Shown piece by piece: positions 17,701-26,236 of a DNA stretch of 64,000 nt. Within the stretch, counting starts at the first letter, position 1. The number at the start of each line of letters is the position of its first letter. The DNA is taken from assembly GCA_910586345.1 (NCBI GenBank), contig CAJUHC010000005.1:1-64000 (forward strand), written 5' to 3'. The position numbers were made by a program, and so were the translations under genes. Source of the stretch: an uncultured Christensenella sp. Its GTDB lineage: Bacteria > Bacillota > Clostridia > Christensenellales > Borkfalkiaceae. The notes under the pieces were generated by a model. That model made no database searches and had not been told where the DNA came from. It saw only the letters and a program-made list of their open reading frames with translations.

Positions 17701-19117
17701 ACGATTTAGAATTCTTTTCAAATTCTTCCCTCGTAGTGTAACCGAGAATAAAATGCTGATAAGCCACCGCGCCCGATACAGTCGCGGTAAACGTAACGTT
17801 TTCGTTGCGTATATAGAGCGGTCCGCCTATAAACGAACCTACGTACGCAGTGTAAGTATGCGTCGACTCGTCGAAAACGGAAGTATTCTTGTCAACGACC
17901 ATAGTATTTAGCAGATGCGGTATTCTCGGCATAGGTTTGCCGTCCCATATGTTGTTCGCCTGACCGTTGTAAAGAGCCTGACCGATATGTATTACTATAC
18001 CGCCCGTCGCTTCCATATCCGTTTCGCTTAACTGAATTTTGATAACTTCGCCCGCGGGAGCGTAGACTCCCGTTACGCCATAGCCGTTATATCCTCGCGC
18101 ACGCATAGTAACGGTTTTGATTAACCCGGGCTCGTCGTCCGCAACGTCTCCGCGGTAAAGTCCGACGGACGCGGTATGCTGGTAAAGCTTTCTTCCCGTA
18201 GGTTCGGGAGCCGACGTGGTTCCGTTGAACAATTCGCCCTGCGAATTCATCCATTTATAACCGCCTCCGCCCGCGTTCGCCGTTCCCGTCGCGGTGAGAT
18301 AACTCGATTCCGCTATAATCGCGCTTTTTTCTTCCGCGCTCGCGTTGAAATTTTTGCCGTAAACGGGATAAGCCGCCCGTCCCTCGTTCTTTATTTCGGG
18401 GTCGGGTTTAACTCTTTCGACTGTTCCTTTTACCTCTCCGTAATAGCCGACTGCGCCGATTCCCGTATATTCGTATTTATAAGCGTTTGCAAGCACCGAA
18501 TCGTCAACGTCGGCTACGCCCAGTACCGTTGAATCGCCGTAAGCGGGTCTGTCGAGAGGCACCGTCTGCGAAGATAAAATATTAACGCCGTCGGATATTT
18601 CTCCGTCGTTGCCGCCTCCTTCGCCTTCGTTACCGCGTTTGTTACAGGACATAGTTCCGCAAACCAGACCTATAATCAAAACTACGCACAGAAGAAACGA
18701 AACCGCGGATATGACGATAATTCGCACTTTCGGAATCTTCAAAGCTGCGGCTGCGCGCGATACCAAAGAAACTTTGCCTTCGCCCGCAGACGCTTCTCTA
18801 CCTTGCGTCCGTTTTTCATAAACTTCCGGAACTTCCTTCTCCGCAGATTTCGTTCTCCTCGCGGTATTCGTTTTTACAGAGGTAGATTTCTTCGCCTGCT
18901 CTTTCGGCTTTTCCGCATCGACATTCTTTTTTGGCGCAGTCGCTGTCGGCTTTTCCGTTTCCGAGGTTTTCTTTGACGCTATCGTTTTCGGTTTATCCGT
19001 ATCAACTGTCTTTTTCGCCGGCGATTTTGTTTTAACCGCCTCGGCGGTCTTTTTTACCGCAGGTTTTTTAACTTCGGTTTTATCCTCAGGTTTTTCGCCC
19101 GTCTTCTTTTCTGCCAT
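14780..19117 (-). CDS. Large membrane-anchored M60-like zinc metalloprotease with carbohydrate-binding domain
   Basis: A 1445-residue surface protein. Residues 1-130 are a Lys/Pro/Thr/Glu-rich tail; one membrane helix follows at about 132-155, giving an N-in, C-out topology. The zinc motif LHEYHHNF (about 572-579) with a downstream GNGGEVTNN glutamate matches the HExxH...E of peptidase M60/enhancin, enzymes that cut mucin-type glycoproteins. A region at about 1190-1330 (YAIGNLFDGNPDTIIHTD ... FTVDLGETVTANTIKLYP ... YYRLSV) is an F5/8 type C/CBM32-like sugar-binding domain. The last 90 residues look like a second beta-sandwich. Transcribed alone from a perfect promoter. Substrate (mucin) is inferred from the family. 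Confidence 0.8.
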   Translation of the reverse strand: MAEKKTGEKPEDKTEVKKPAVKKTAEAVKTKSPAKKTVDTDKPKTIASKKTSETEKPTATAPKKNVDAEKPKEQAKKSTSVKTNTARRTKSAEKEVPEVYEKRTQGREASAGEGKVSLVSRAAAALKIPKVRIIVISAVSFLLCVVLIIGLVCGTMSCNKRGNEGEGGGNDGEISDGVNILSSQTVPLDRPAYGDSTVLGVADVDDSVLANAYKYEYTGIGAVGYYGEVKGTVERVKPDPEIKNEGRAAYPVYGKNFNASAEEKSAIIAESSYLTATGTANAGGGGYKWMNSQGELFNGTTSAPEPTGRKLYQHTASVGLYRGDVADDEPGLIKTVTMRARGYNGYGVTGVYAPAGEVIKIQLSETDMEATGGIVIHIGQALYNGQANNIWDGKPMPRIPHLLNTMVVDKNTSVFDESTHTYTAYVGSFIGGPLYIRNENVTFTATVSGAVAYQHFILGYTTREEFEKNSKSSAPYFDLEVWNYGVLHSGSRYYARNFSYDDLYKAAVLWEKISSVTTSGSNQGIVFLYEPFVAAGAAVAFPGRRSVNCPEGWMSNSLNYNGIVTSGAWGNLHEYHHNFQGYGVGNGGEVTNNAMTLVSYALFTKISSKRGISNFGAQNLGGWNDYTSATWALEQTLKIARPDENPSNGNQGLALYATLLHNFGADNFINAKRAGGGQSYAAYMNAWQKVTHNNMYYYFNDVLKGNGISDNADSSYPVFVPVSCVYQTGRSYIYDGQKKYFKTMQPYVIAHDKPFNIDISKYSAPNGQYDKGSIVIPDGFSYKIKSVTKPAHGSIEITDKSNITYTPDTNDKSNTSGQIILTLEITKDDGAYKVEDVDLILEFELSHEVNKTTLERTTYTYTADTKYTDAQTAFENGFAGYTDKPEKYDHSNPVQNANTDIWAYPDTEENRNKYPDAPEHHFSHDNRVDVIDGKLYFENDGKYRVYLRGRLNCAVYFSLDGKTYNLGATIKDAKVPANSSLFRPNDENTYFDVEFHEGAATVTVNCGEGKTSVFELGDTGNWLYFKEVLIVQSAPAISYIGLGMRQWTQTMFTLEERHYNSDGVEVEGKESEGYQYTETTYNDYDGRSVAVERRNSDGSALYFKIVNGQRVASTLEEVTALTESKLVEPVVTAKSQPYVNAYRSNYEFPDNSSFESKYFYKRNYNYNYVGDPDVVTDRVTQSYVAAQSNYKGWDDSSDYAIGNLFDGNPDTIIHTDRNFYVGADNPAVFTVDLGETVTANTIKLYPSRLANTHILAFPKDFIVQGSLDGETYFEMGKWTGKSAPAVSEDYAFYETYNFRYYRLSVTATKSGTSRVALADIKIINTLRLNGNGSNHINPDNDKLIYSGNWQIKQAASSFGHVYSGKQGATLTFDFVGSRVGVLVPSKSARNFEVYIDGKKVQSIELKKDSSATVMGYLCDALEKGTHRVELKCTGDAEIDSIAVYS

Positions 19118-19143
19118 AAAAAACTCCTTTTCGATAAATAAAT

Positions 19144-19173
19144 TCGGTATGCATAATACGTATTACATACCGA
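19144..19173. promoter_or_regulatory. Long near-perfect dyad in the leader of the M60-like gene
   Basis: TCGGTATG (19144-19151) pairs with CATACCGA (19166-19173), and between them sits the perfect 12-bp palindrome TAATACGTATTA (19154-19165). It lies about 8-37 bases downstream of the predicted transcript start. That is a typical place for a repressor operator, or it could fold in the RNA. Confidence 0.55.
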
Positions 19174-19187
19174 GTTCAAGTGAACGA

Positions 19188-19216
19188 ATTATACTATTTT
19201 ACAGCACCTTTGTCAA
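19188..19216 (-). promoter_or_regulatory. Perfect consensus promoter of the M60-like gene
   Basis: TTGACA (19216-19211) and TATAAT (19193-19188) are 17 bp apart on the minus strand. Confidence 0.85.
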
Positions 19217-19245
19217 GTTTATGTATTATAAGAAAATTCCTAATA

Positions 19246-19470
19246 TTACCAAATAAAATTCGCCTTCGCGTCTTCGCCGTTGCCGACGAGAATATCCCGC
19301 GCCGTCATAGATTTATTTACGAGCGTAAGAAAGTAAGCCAATTCGGCGATTTCATCCGCATCCGCCCATTTAGGCAAAAGCGTTTCGTCCATAATCTTTT
19401 TCCAGAGTTCGGAATCGTTCATAACGCGCTCGTTGAGTTTTGTTTTAACTCCGCCGGGTACAGAATATAT
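19246..19470 (-). pseudogene. C-terminal remnant of a short-chain dehydrogenase gene
   Basis: Reading the minus strand from 19470 gives a 74-codon open stretch ending in TAA at 19246-19248, preceded by an in-frame TGA at 19473-19471 and with no start codon or ribosome site. It contains VPGGVKTKLNERVMND, LPKWADADEIAELAYFL and NKSMTARDILVGNGE, the typical end of SDR-family NAD(P) dehydrogenases (PGxVxT, then EIA...FL, then xGxxxxVDGG-like). The rest of the gene (about 170 residues) is gone. This accounts for most of the otherwise empty 19118-19505 interval. Confidence 0.8.
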
Positions 19471-19505
19471 TCAAATTAATTTTTATCAACCTTTATTTTT
19501 CTATT

Positions 19506-21044
19506 TTATTTCGGAACGTAGATTTTGAAAGCCGCTTTCGCTTCTTCGGTTAAACCTTTTATTACGGGCGTACCCGATTTCGAAATATTGAACGCTCTCA
19601 AAGAATAATCGCCCCACCAATTTTCGGTAACTTCCAACCGGGTAACCGCAACGTTCGACGGACGGGAAGCTTGACGTTCGTCCTTTATCCAACCTTCAGG
19701 TCTGTACTGCCATCCGCTTTCAATTATTATTATACTGCCGACGGGAATTTCTTCCTTTGTAAAACGTTTTGTCCCGAAAAATTTATCGGTCAACGAGTCG
19801 TTTACGCGTAAGACGTTGTAATATTGCGTGTTGGTCGAATCCCAAAAACCTTGCGTAAGTTCTATATTAAGCCGAGTATAATTTTCCTCCGAAGGGGCTG
19901 GATATTCCGCATATTCGGAAGGCGTGATGGAAAACGGAGTTTTTATCGCATTTTCGGCACATTCTATCGCCATTGCTTTTACCGCGCCGTCTACGCCGGC
20001 GGGAGCGTATTCTATGTTGCTTACGGAAAGTTTCGTTAACTTGCTTATCATAGCGAGTCCCGCTATATATCTGCCCGCGTCAAGACTGAGATGATAGCCG
20101 TCGCGGGTGAAACTGTCGCCGCAGAACGAAGTACGCGCGTTCTGAATAGCGGTACCGCTCGGAATCACTCCATTAAAATCCCGTATCGGAAGGACTTTAT
20201 TACGAACCGAGGATACAATCATTTCGTACATCTTGGACTGCGAAGATTCATATTTAGGAAACTCGGAATGATTGCTGTCGCCTTGGTAAGCCCAGGTCAT
20301 ATGCCATACGAGCTTTGCCCGCGAATTTTCGGGAAGATGCTCTTTTACGTAATCGACGAGATAATTCAATTCGCCGTAAGTTGATTCTATTCCGCTGCTT
20401 CCGCTCGCCTGTTGCAAAGTAACGAAATCCCAATTTTGCGACGATATTGCGTCGCCCATTCTGAAATTATTTTGCTGAGTCCAATTCCCGTCCGTATTTT
20501 TATAATAAGTGTAAGCGGCCGAGTTTTTTCTTGCGTTATCCGCGTGAGTATCGAGCGTACAACCGCCAATATAAAGATTGCCGATATATATATTTTCGAC
20601 TCCGAGGCTTTCGGCTATCCGGTAAGCGTATTCAACCATATCCACGGAAAAACTGTTGCCTATACACAAAATTTTCAAAGCTCCGTCGTAACTCCAAAGC
20701 TCTTCCTCTTCGTGAACCTTAACGTTATAGCTTTCGGAAATTTTACTCCCTTTCAGTTTTACGGTTATTTCGTAAGTCCCCGAAACCGTCTTGTCGTAGT
20801 CCGATGAATCGACAATATATTCGGTTCTATCCGCTTCCGAACTCGAACCGTCCGAATAAGATACCGTAACTTTTAATTCGTCGAACGAAAAATCCTCGCC
20901 GTAATCGAAATCTATCGTCATATCGGAAAGCCCAAGCGAAACGGGACGGACCGTATTGCATCCGACGATAAAAGCGACCCAGATTAAAACAGTTACTAAG
21001 CACAGCGCAACGGCCGTCGTTGCCGATAATTTGCCGAATCTCAT
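19506..21044 (-). CDS. SGNH-hydrolase/DUF4886-like lipoprotein
   Basis: A 512-residue exported protein with a signal peptide and lipobox ending IVGC (Cys at about 29). A bacterial Ig-like domain (about 36-112, FSFDELKVTVSYSDGSSSEAD) is followed by an SGNH-type hydrolase: block I ILCIGNSFSVDMV (Ser nucleophile), a glycine region NLYIGGC, LQQASGSSGIES, and RDGYHLSLDAGRY carrying the Asp/His of block V. This pattern fits DUF4886, thought to act on glycan-linked esters. A C-terminal module (about 385-512) is unassigned. It lies downstream of the GH3 gene but has its own promoter. A role in removing acetyl groups from glycans is inferred. Confidence 0.7.
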   Translation of the reverse strand: MRFGKLSATTAVALCLVTVLIWVAFIVGCNTVRPVSLGLSDMTIDFDYGEDFSFDELKVTVSYSDGSSSEADRTEYIVDSSDYDKTVSGTYEITVKLKGSKISESYNVKVHEEEELWSYDGALKILCIGNSFSVDMVEYAYRIAESLGVENIYIGNLYIGGCTLDTHADNARKNSAAYTYYKNTDGNWTQQNNFRMGDAISSQNWDFVTLQQASGSSGIESTYGELNYLVDYVKEHLPENSRAKLVWHMTWAYQGDSNHSEFPKYESSQSKMYEMIVSSVRNKVLPIRDFNGVIPSGTAIQNARTSFCGDSFTRDGYHLSLDAGRYIAGLAMISKLTKLSVSNIEYAPAGVDGAVKAMAIECAENAIKTPFSITPSEYAEYPAPSEENYTRLNIELTQGFWDSTNTQYYNVLRVNDSLTDKFFGTKRFTKEEIPVGSIIIIESGWQYRPEGWIKDERQASRPSNVAVTRLEVTENWWGDYSLRAFNISKSGTPVIKGLTEEAKAAFKIYVPK

Positions 21045-21082
21045 AAATTTCCCCTCCGCGGCGAAAAACCCGCCGTAATTTT

Positions 21083-21111
21083 ATTTAACCACAAGGTTTG
21101 CCGTTTGTCAA
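21083..21111 (-). promoter_or_regulatory. Promoter of the SGNH lipoprotein gene
   Basis: TTGACA (21111-21106), 17 bp, TTAAAT (21088-21083) on the minus strand, giving a leader of about 30 nt that includes a small CGGCG/CGCCG hairpin. Confidence 0.7.
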
Positions 21112-21197
21112 TATTAATTTCAAATTAGGTAAGATACGCTTATAGACGTTCTCTCGTAATTTCCGCGTTAAATTCAGCGAAGGCGCAAAAAATACAA

Positions 21198-21219
21198 CGG
21201 ACGCGCCGAAGCGCGCCCG
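21198..21219 (-). terminator. Terminator after GH3-B
   Basis: On the minus strand a 9-bp GC-rich stem with one G-U pair and a TTCG tetraloop is followed by TTGTATTTTTT. It separates the GH3/esterase operon from the SGNH gene. Confidence 0.75.
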
Positions 21220-21249
21220 CCGTATTGGGGAGGAGAAAATAGAAAACTA

Positions 21250-24200
21250 TTAATTCTCGGTGTGAGTTTGTTCATCGGCAGTCTGTTCGTCCGCTGACGT
21301 TTCCGAACCGCCGTTCATTTTTTTCAGGCCTTTTCTTATTGCGAAGAAACCCCATACGCCCGAAAGAGCCACAAGCCCTACGTTGACGCATATAAGAGCT
21401 ACTTTCCATTTAGCCATAGTAGAGGTCCATACAACGCCTTCGCCCATTCCGTTCATCGCGTTGGAATTCGCGACGGTATAGAGTATGTTTTTAGTCGCCT
21501 GCCTTAGAGCTTTAACCTGTAACTCGTCCGTCATACCGTCTTTCGAAGCGGACGCCGAAGGTTTGTAGTCCTGCGAAAGATTCAAGTCTCCGCCGGCTCT
21601 AATCATTTGGTCGGGGTGCATATATACGTTCGCAATGTTATAGTCTGAAATGACCATACCTTTAAAGCCCCACTCTTTTCTCAGAACTTCCGTTAAAAGC
21701 GCGTAGCTTCCGCCCGCCCATTCAGTGCCGATACGGTTGAACGACGACATTATCGCGTGAGTATTTCCCTGTTCGACTATTATTCTGAACGGTTTTAAAT
21801 ATATCTCGCGGAAGGTTTGTTCGTCCGCCCAGGTAATTAATCCGTCCGAATCTCTGTTGGTTTCCTGGTCGTTGAGCGCAAAATGTTTAACGTAAGTATA
21901 TACGCCCTTCGACTGCGCGCCTATAACGACGTTAGCGCCTAAAATACCCGCAAGATAAGGGTCTTCCGAATAATATTCCCAGTTTCTTCCCGAGAACGGA
22001 GAACGGTGAATATTTACCGCGGGCGCGTACCAACCGGAATAAGTTCTTCCGTCGCCCTTCGTATATCCGACAAGGCTTTCAAGTCCGACCATAACGCCCA
22101 TATCGTTTGCAAGGTCTTTATTGAACGTTGCGCCGATTATACATTCGGACGCGTAGAAACAAGTATCGTGTACAGTAGGGTCGCCCATAAAATTCGTATA
22201 ACCTGCGGGTCCGTCGGGGTCTATCGTACGGGGTTTGCCTATCTTATCGAGACTTATAGTATGGAAGTTTCCCTGTCCGACGAGAGCAACCATATCGTCT
22301 ATCGTAATATAGTCGATAATCTCGTCCCATTTAGGGTCGTCGTAATCCACCCCTATCAACTCATAAAGCTGAGGCGCGTTCCCGCTCTTGCCCTGTTCGC
22401 GTTTTTCTCCGCCGAACGATTCAACGTAAGCTCCGTTGGTATCGTCGTATTTGAATTTGAGCGCTTTGGTGACGGTTTCGCTTATTTCGCGTTCGGCGTT
22501 CGTAGGAGTCTGGGGGAAAGTCGCGCTGAAACTGCCTCTCGACATTGTTTTGCCGTCCATATATTCGCTCATAGAGGCGAAACGATTATCGTCGTTCGAA
22601 TTGTCCGCGTAAATATCCATAGGATACTGTATGCCTTCGAATAACGTGTATTCGAGCTTAATCGCGTCGGGGTCGGACCAGCAATCGTGCGCGTTGCGTC
22701 CCGCATATACTGTATACGTTCCCATATCGAGCTCATAGCCCTTGAAACCGTTGCCGTTAGCGTCCGTGTAGTCGTAAGAAGCCATTTCCTCTATATCGAG
22801 AGTTACCGTGTATTCTTTTTCCTCGTTCGGAGCAAGCAAATCCGTTTTAACCACTCCTCCGAGCACAACGTGCGCTTTCTCGATTCCGTTTGCAATAAAC
22901 GGAGCGGAATAATAAAGCTGAATTACGTCCTTACCCGAATATTTGGCGCTCGTATTTCTAACGCGTACCGTAACTTCTATTTTATTGTTCGTATCCTTAT
23001 CGAGTACCTGACCCGCGGGCGTGGACTTTTCTTCTACGAGCGTCCACTCGAAATCCGCGTATCCTTCGCCGTATCCGAAAGGATAAACTACGTTCTCGTC
23101 GTACCAACCGTTATCGTCGCCGAAACGGTAAATATCCTGATACGAACGCGTTTCATAGTAACGGTATCCGAGATACAAGCCTTCTTCATATTCTACGTAA
23201 TAACTTCCGAGTTTCGTTCCCGCCGCAAGATAAGCGTTGCCTTTTTCGGCGAGATTATCTCCGAAGTTCTGCCAGGTAGGGTCTTTCGTGAAATCGCGCA
23301 CGTAAGTGTCGACCAAACGTCCGGAAGGCGTTATATCGCCGTTCAGAACTTTACCTACCGAATTCGCCCCGGTACCTCCGGGACTTCCTATCCAGAGCGC
23401 CGCGTCTATACCGTCGGTTTCCTCTATAAAGCCGAGTTCCATAGAAGTCGCGCAGTTTATAAGTACTACGACTTTCTTGAATTTACCGCATTCTATAACG
23501 TCTTTCAAAAGCGCTTCTTCGTTTTTATCGAGTTCGAGATAGTGCTGTCCGCCGTCCTTGACTCCGTCAACGGGCGCCCCGCCGTAATCGGTAACCTGCA
23601 TACGGGGCAAATCGAACCCTTCGCCGCCTATTCTCGAAATCACCACAACCGCCGCGTCGGAATATTCTCCGTAACTGTTTTTAACCGTCGCGTTGTATTT
23701 TTCGAGAGGAGTTTCACCCGTCGCAAGCCCCGTTACTTTCGCTCCTATCGCGGGGTTTTTATCCCTGCCCGAGCCCGAAGCTCCGCCCTCGTAAAATTTT
23801 ACGAGTTCGGGATTGAGTTCGAATTCCGCGTTTCTGAGTCCGTCGTAAAGCGAAACGGAATTACTTGCGTTGCCGCCGCCCGAACCCGAACCGCCGAGAA
23901 CGATATTCGCGGAGTTTTTGCCGAATACGCTTATTTTAGAACGTTTTGCAAGAGGCAGAGCTCCCGCGTCTTTATCGCCTTTGTTTTTAAGAAGAACTAT
24001 TCCCTCGCCGACGATTTCCTCGTTAAGACGGTTGGCTTCTTTGAGAACGGTTGATTTTTCACTGCCGTTCGCGACTACGCCGTCGCCGAGTTTCATATCC
24101 GTTTTAAACTGTTTAAAACCTTCGGCAGTCTTTTTGAAACGGTTGTATTTATCGGGGTCGCCTTTGACGTTGCGTCTGCCCTCGCCTCCCAAAACCGTGT

Positions 24201-24336
24201 CGATAGTTCCCGAAAGGAAGTCGTTCTGCGTCGCAACCATCGTCGCGGTGAATATAAGCGCTATCGCGATAACGGAAACCAAGAACCAGACCCGGGCGTA
24301 TTTCCAAATTAAATTCCATATTTTTTTAACTGACAT
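21250..24336 (-). CDS. Membrane-anchored GH3 glycoside hydrolase with inverted domain order (GH3-B)
   Basis: A 1028-residue family 3 glycosidase. Unlike classical GH3 enzymes the (beta/alpha)6-sandwich domain comes first (KISVFGKNSANIVLGGSGSGG, about 120-142), then a fibronectin-like domain (about 420-560), and the (beta/alpha)8 barrel comes last (GKPRTIDPDGPAGYTNF, HRSPFSGRNWEYYSEDP, KHFALNDQETNRDSDG, GFKGMVISDYN with the catalytic Asp, about 690-950). Membrane helices at about 12-34 and 985-1005 would hold it at the surface. It begins 12 bp after the CBM lipoprotein stop, so the two are coupled. Likely a beta-glucosidase-like or beta-N-acetylhexosaminidase-like activity; which sugar is unknown. 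Confidence 0.85.
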   Translation of the reverse strand: MSVKKIWNLIWKYARVWFLVSVIAIALIFTATMVATQNDFLSGTIDTVLGGEGRRNVKGDPDKYNRFKKTAEGFKQFKTDMKLGDGVVANGSEKSTVLKEANRLNEEIVGEGIVLLKNKGDKDAGALPLAKRSKISVFGKNSANIVLGGSGSGGGNASNSVSLYDGLRNAEFELNPELVKFYEGGASGSGRDKNPAIGAKVTGLATGETPLEKYNATVKNSYGEYSDAAVVVISRIGGEGFDLPRMQVTDYGGAPVDGVKDGGQHYLELDKNEEALLKDVIECGKFKKVVVLINCATSMELGFIEETDGIDAALWIGSPGGTGANSVGKVLNGDITPSGRLVDTYVRDFTKDPTWQNFGDNLAEKGNAYLAAGTKLGSYYVEYEEGLYLGYRYYETRSYQDIYRFGDDNGWYDENVVYPFGYGEGYADFEWTLVEEKSTPAGQVLDKDTNNKIEVTVRVRNTSAKYSGKDVIQLYYSAPFIANGIEKAHVVLGGVVKTDLLAPNEEKEYTVTLDIEEMASYDYTDANGNGFKGYELDMGTYTVYAGRNAHDCWSDPDAIKLEYTLFEGIQYPMDIYADNSNDDNRFASMSEYMDGKTMSRGSFSATFPQTPTNAEREISETVTKALKFKYDDTNGAYVESFGGEKREQGKSGNAPQLYELIGVDYDDPKWDEIIDYITIDDMVALVGQGNFHTISLDKIGKPRTIDPDGPAGYTNFMGDPTVHDTCFYASECIIGATFNKDLANDMGVMVGLESLVGYTKGDGRTYSGWYAPAVNIHRSPFSGRNWEYYSEDPYLAGILGANVVIGAQSKGVYTYVKHFALNDQETNRDSDGLITWADEQTFREIYLKPFRIIVEQGNTHAIMSSFNRIGTEWAGGSYALLTEVLRKEWGFKGMVISDYNIANVYMHPDQMIRAGGDLNLSQDYKPSASASKDGMTDELQVKALRQATKNILYTVANSNAMNGMGEGVVWTSTMAKWKVALICVNVGLVALSGVWGFFAIRKGLKKMNGGSETSADEQTADEQTHTEN

Positions 24337-24348
24337 ATATGCGCCTCC

Positions 24349-26160
24349 TTAGCCTCTGTTCATATTGTAGGTACAAGGTATCCATTTTACCGACGAAGTA
24401 GTATCGAGTCTGATATAGTCCACTCCGGGACCGCCGATATTTCCTCCGCGCAGGGTATTGTCGTGAACGGCAATCTGAATTACGTTCCAGCCCTTAGCGA
24501 GCGAAACCGTTCCGAACTTGTACTCCTTGAACGAGGTATACTTGTCACCGCCTTCCACTCTGGCAGAACCGTAATTTACGGTAGTGCGCGTACCTGAAGT
24601 ATCGTTGCCTTCGTAAGTATAAACGCCGAGCGTAGACGGGGTAAACGTTACCGTTCCTATTTCCGAACCCGCCGCGATATATAAAGGCACGGCTGACAGC
24701 GCTTCGTCCGTGTAAACCACGAATTCAAGAGTTATCGTCTTGTTATGCAGATAGTTGACGAACGCTCCGTTAGAAGCGAAATCGAGCATCTTGTCTATAA
24801 GGTCCTCGCCTGTGGGCGACGCCGAATAACCCGTACCCTGTTTGCCCGTAAGGTCGATATATTCCGCCTCGAACCGTCCGCTAGACGGCGCCTGCAACGG
24901 CTCGCAGATACGGAAATACATAGTCGCCGTGCGGGAGGAGAAGCCCTCCGCTTCCGCAGTTACTTTGAAGTTCATAAGCTTAACTACTTTCGTAGGAGTT
25001 CCCGTCACTCTGCCTTCGGGCGTAACTACGAGACCGTATTCGTTTTTGAGCGCATCCGCATCTTCCTTCGTCATCGTGTATCTAATTTTTACGCCTTCGC
25101 CCGCGTCGGCTTTTGCAATATCGTAGTCTGCTTTTTCGCCTTTCGTAAGAACTCCGTTCAGCGATTCGTATTTAATACGCTGGGGACGGACGGAAAGACT
25201 GAAATCGCGCGTAATCTCTTCGCAAGCGGCGGCTTTCGCCACTACGCTGAAATTGCAGTCCGTACGGACCGTTCCTTTACCGATAATCGCGCCGTTGGGA
25301 TAGAGAACTATACCTTCGGGCAAAGTACTGCCGTCGGCGAGTTCATAAGTAATGTTGTTTCCGTTAAGCGCCGACGCGTTACCCGCGGCGCCCGCCTGAT
25401 TTACGTACTGAGTGCCGACGTAAGCGTTTTCGAGTTCCTTTACGCCGTCCGCTATACCGAAGTTTACTATCTTCGAAGAAGTTGTGCTCTTATGGTCGAT
25501 TACGACGTCTATAATAAACTCTCTCGAAGTAGCCGAAAATCCTTTCGAGGACGCGGTCACCGTAAAGGGCGTTCCGGGTCCGACTTTTGTAGGAGTACCC
25601 GTAATAGTTCCGTCGCCCGCCATCGTAAGTCCCTCGGGAAGTTTCCCGCTCAGCTTGTAACTTACTTCTATTTCTTCGTTTTCAACGTAAGCCACCGACG
25701 CCGCGTAAGGGACGTTTACTCTTGCGTCCGCAAGAGTTCTGCCTGCGTAATCGAGATAAGGATTTACTACGCTTACCGTAATTTCCGCCGTTACGGATTC
25801 GCATTTTTCCGCGCTTGCCGTTACGTCGACTTTGAATTTTTTCAACGAGTCGTATTTACCCTTTATAGTTCCGTCGGCCGATACGGACAACGCTCCGCCG
25901 AACGCGGCGCTGAGCTTGCCCGCCCCTTCTTCCGTAAGAGAATAGCTTATATCCGCGCCGTTCGAAGCAGTCGCCGTCGCAACCGTACCCGAATCTTCTT
26001 CGCCTACGATGCTCTCGCAGACGGCGTTTTCATAAGTTATCACGCCCGCCTGTAATTCGGGGACGACGCCTTCATTTTCGTTATCGGTACAGCCTATACA
26101 GAACGCAGTCGCCATAATCGCGGCTAATCCGCCAAACGTTATAATTTTTTTTAATTTCAA
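24349..26160 (-). CDS. Lipoprotein with Ig-like (He_PIG) repeats and a CBM-like C-terminus
   Basis: A 603-residue lipoprotein (lipobox FCIGC, Cys about 24). Four Ig-like repeats of the He_PIG type follow, each with an LPEGL.....G.I.GTPT core (for instance KLPEGLTMAGDGTITGTPT and TLPEGIVLYPNGAIIGKGT). From about residue 425 a CBM6/35-like beta-sandwich starts with RFEAEYIDLTGKQG and ends with GPGVDYIRLDTT, the usual layout of sugar-binding modules. It starts with TTG (26160) behind a GGAGGT site. No catalytic motif is seen. In this operon it probably captures the glycan for the two GH3 enzymes. Confidence 0.7.
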   Translation of the reverse strand: MKLKKIITFGGLAAIMATAFCIGCTDNENEGVVPELQAGVITYENAVCESIVGEEDSGTVATATASNGADISYSLTEEGAGKLSAAFGGALSVSADGTIKGKYDSLKKFKVDVTASAEKCESVTAEITVSVVNPYLDYAGRTLADARVNVPYAASVAYVENEEIEVSYKLSGKLPEGLTMAGDGTITGTPTKVGPGTPFTVTASSKGFSATSREFIIDVVIDHKSTTSSKIVNFGIADGVKELENAYVGTQYVNQAGAAGNASALNGNNITYELADGSTLPEGIVLYPNGAIIGKGTVRTDCNFSVVAKAAACEEITRDFSLSVRPQRIKYESLNGVLTKGEKADYDIAKADAGEGVKIRYTMTKEDADALKNEYGLVVTPEGRVTGTPTKVVKLMNFKVTAEAEGFSSRTATMYFRICEPLQAPSSGRFEAEYIDLTGKQGTGYSASPTGEDLIDKMLDFASNGAFVNYLHNKTITLEFVVYTDEALSAVPLYIAAGSEIGTVTFTPSTLGVYTYEGNDTSGTRTTVNYGSARVEGGDKYTSFKEYKFGTVSLAKGWNVIQIAVHDNTLRGGNIGGPGVDYIRLDTTSSVKWIPCTYNMNRG

Positions 26161-26193
26161 AATAACCTCCGTCTGTTTTAACTTTTAAAATAT

Positions 26194-26222
26194 GCGGGAG
26201 CCGCGTTTAGCGCGGTTCCCGC
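26194..26222 (-). promoter_or_regulatory. Intercistronic hairpin between GH3-A and the CBM lipoprotein
   Basis: A 12-bp GC-rich stem (26194-26205 with 26211-26222, one G-U pair) in the 76-bp gap has no U-run after it on the minus strand. It may be an mRNA-processing or stability element rather than a full terminator. Confidence 0.6.
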
Positions 26223-26236
26223 AATCGCCTGTAAAA

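Noticed and set aside
22687..24054. Long plus-strand open frame (455 codons) opposite GH3-B
   Set aside because: It mirrors a strongly supported GH3 gene, has an Arg/Tyr/Phe-heavy composition, no ribosome site and no recognisable motif. It is open by chance because of the GC-skewed codons on the other strand.
24745..26055. Plus-strand open frame (436 codons) opposite the CBM lipoprotein
   Set aside because: Same reasons: extremely Arg-rich, no start signals, and the other strand has clear signal peptide, lipobox and repeats.
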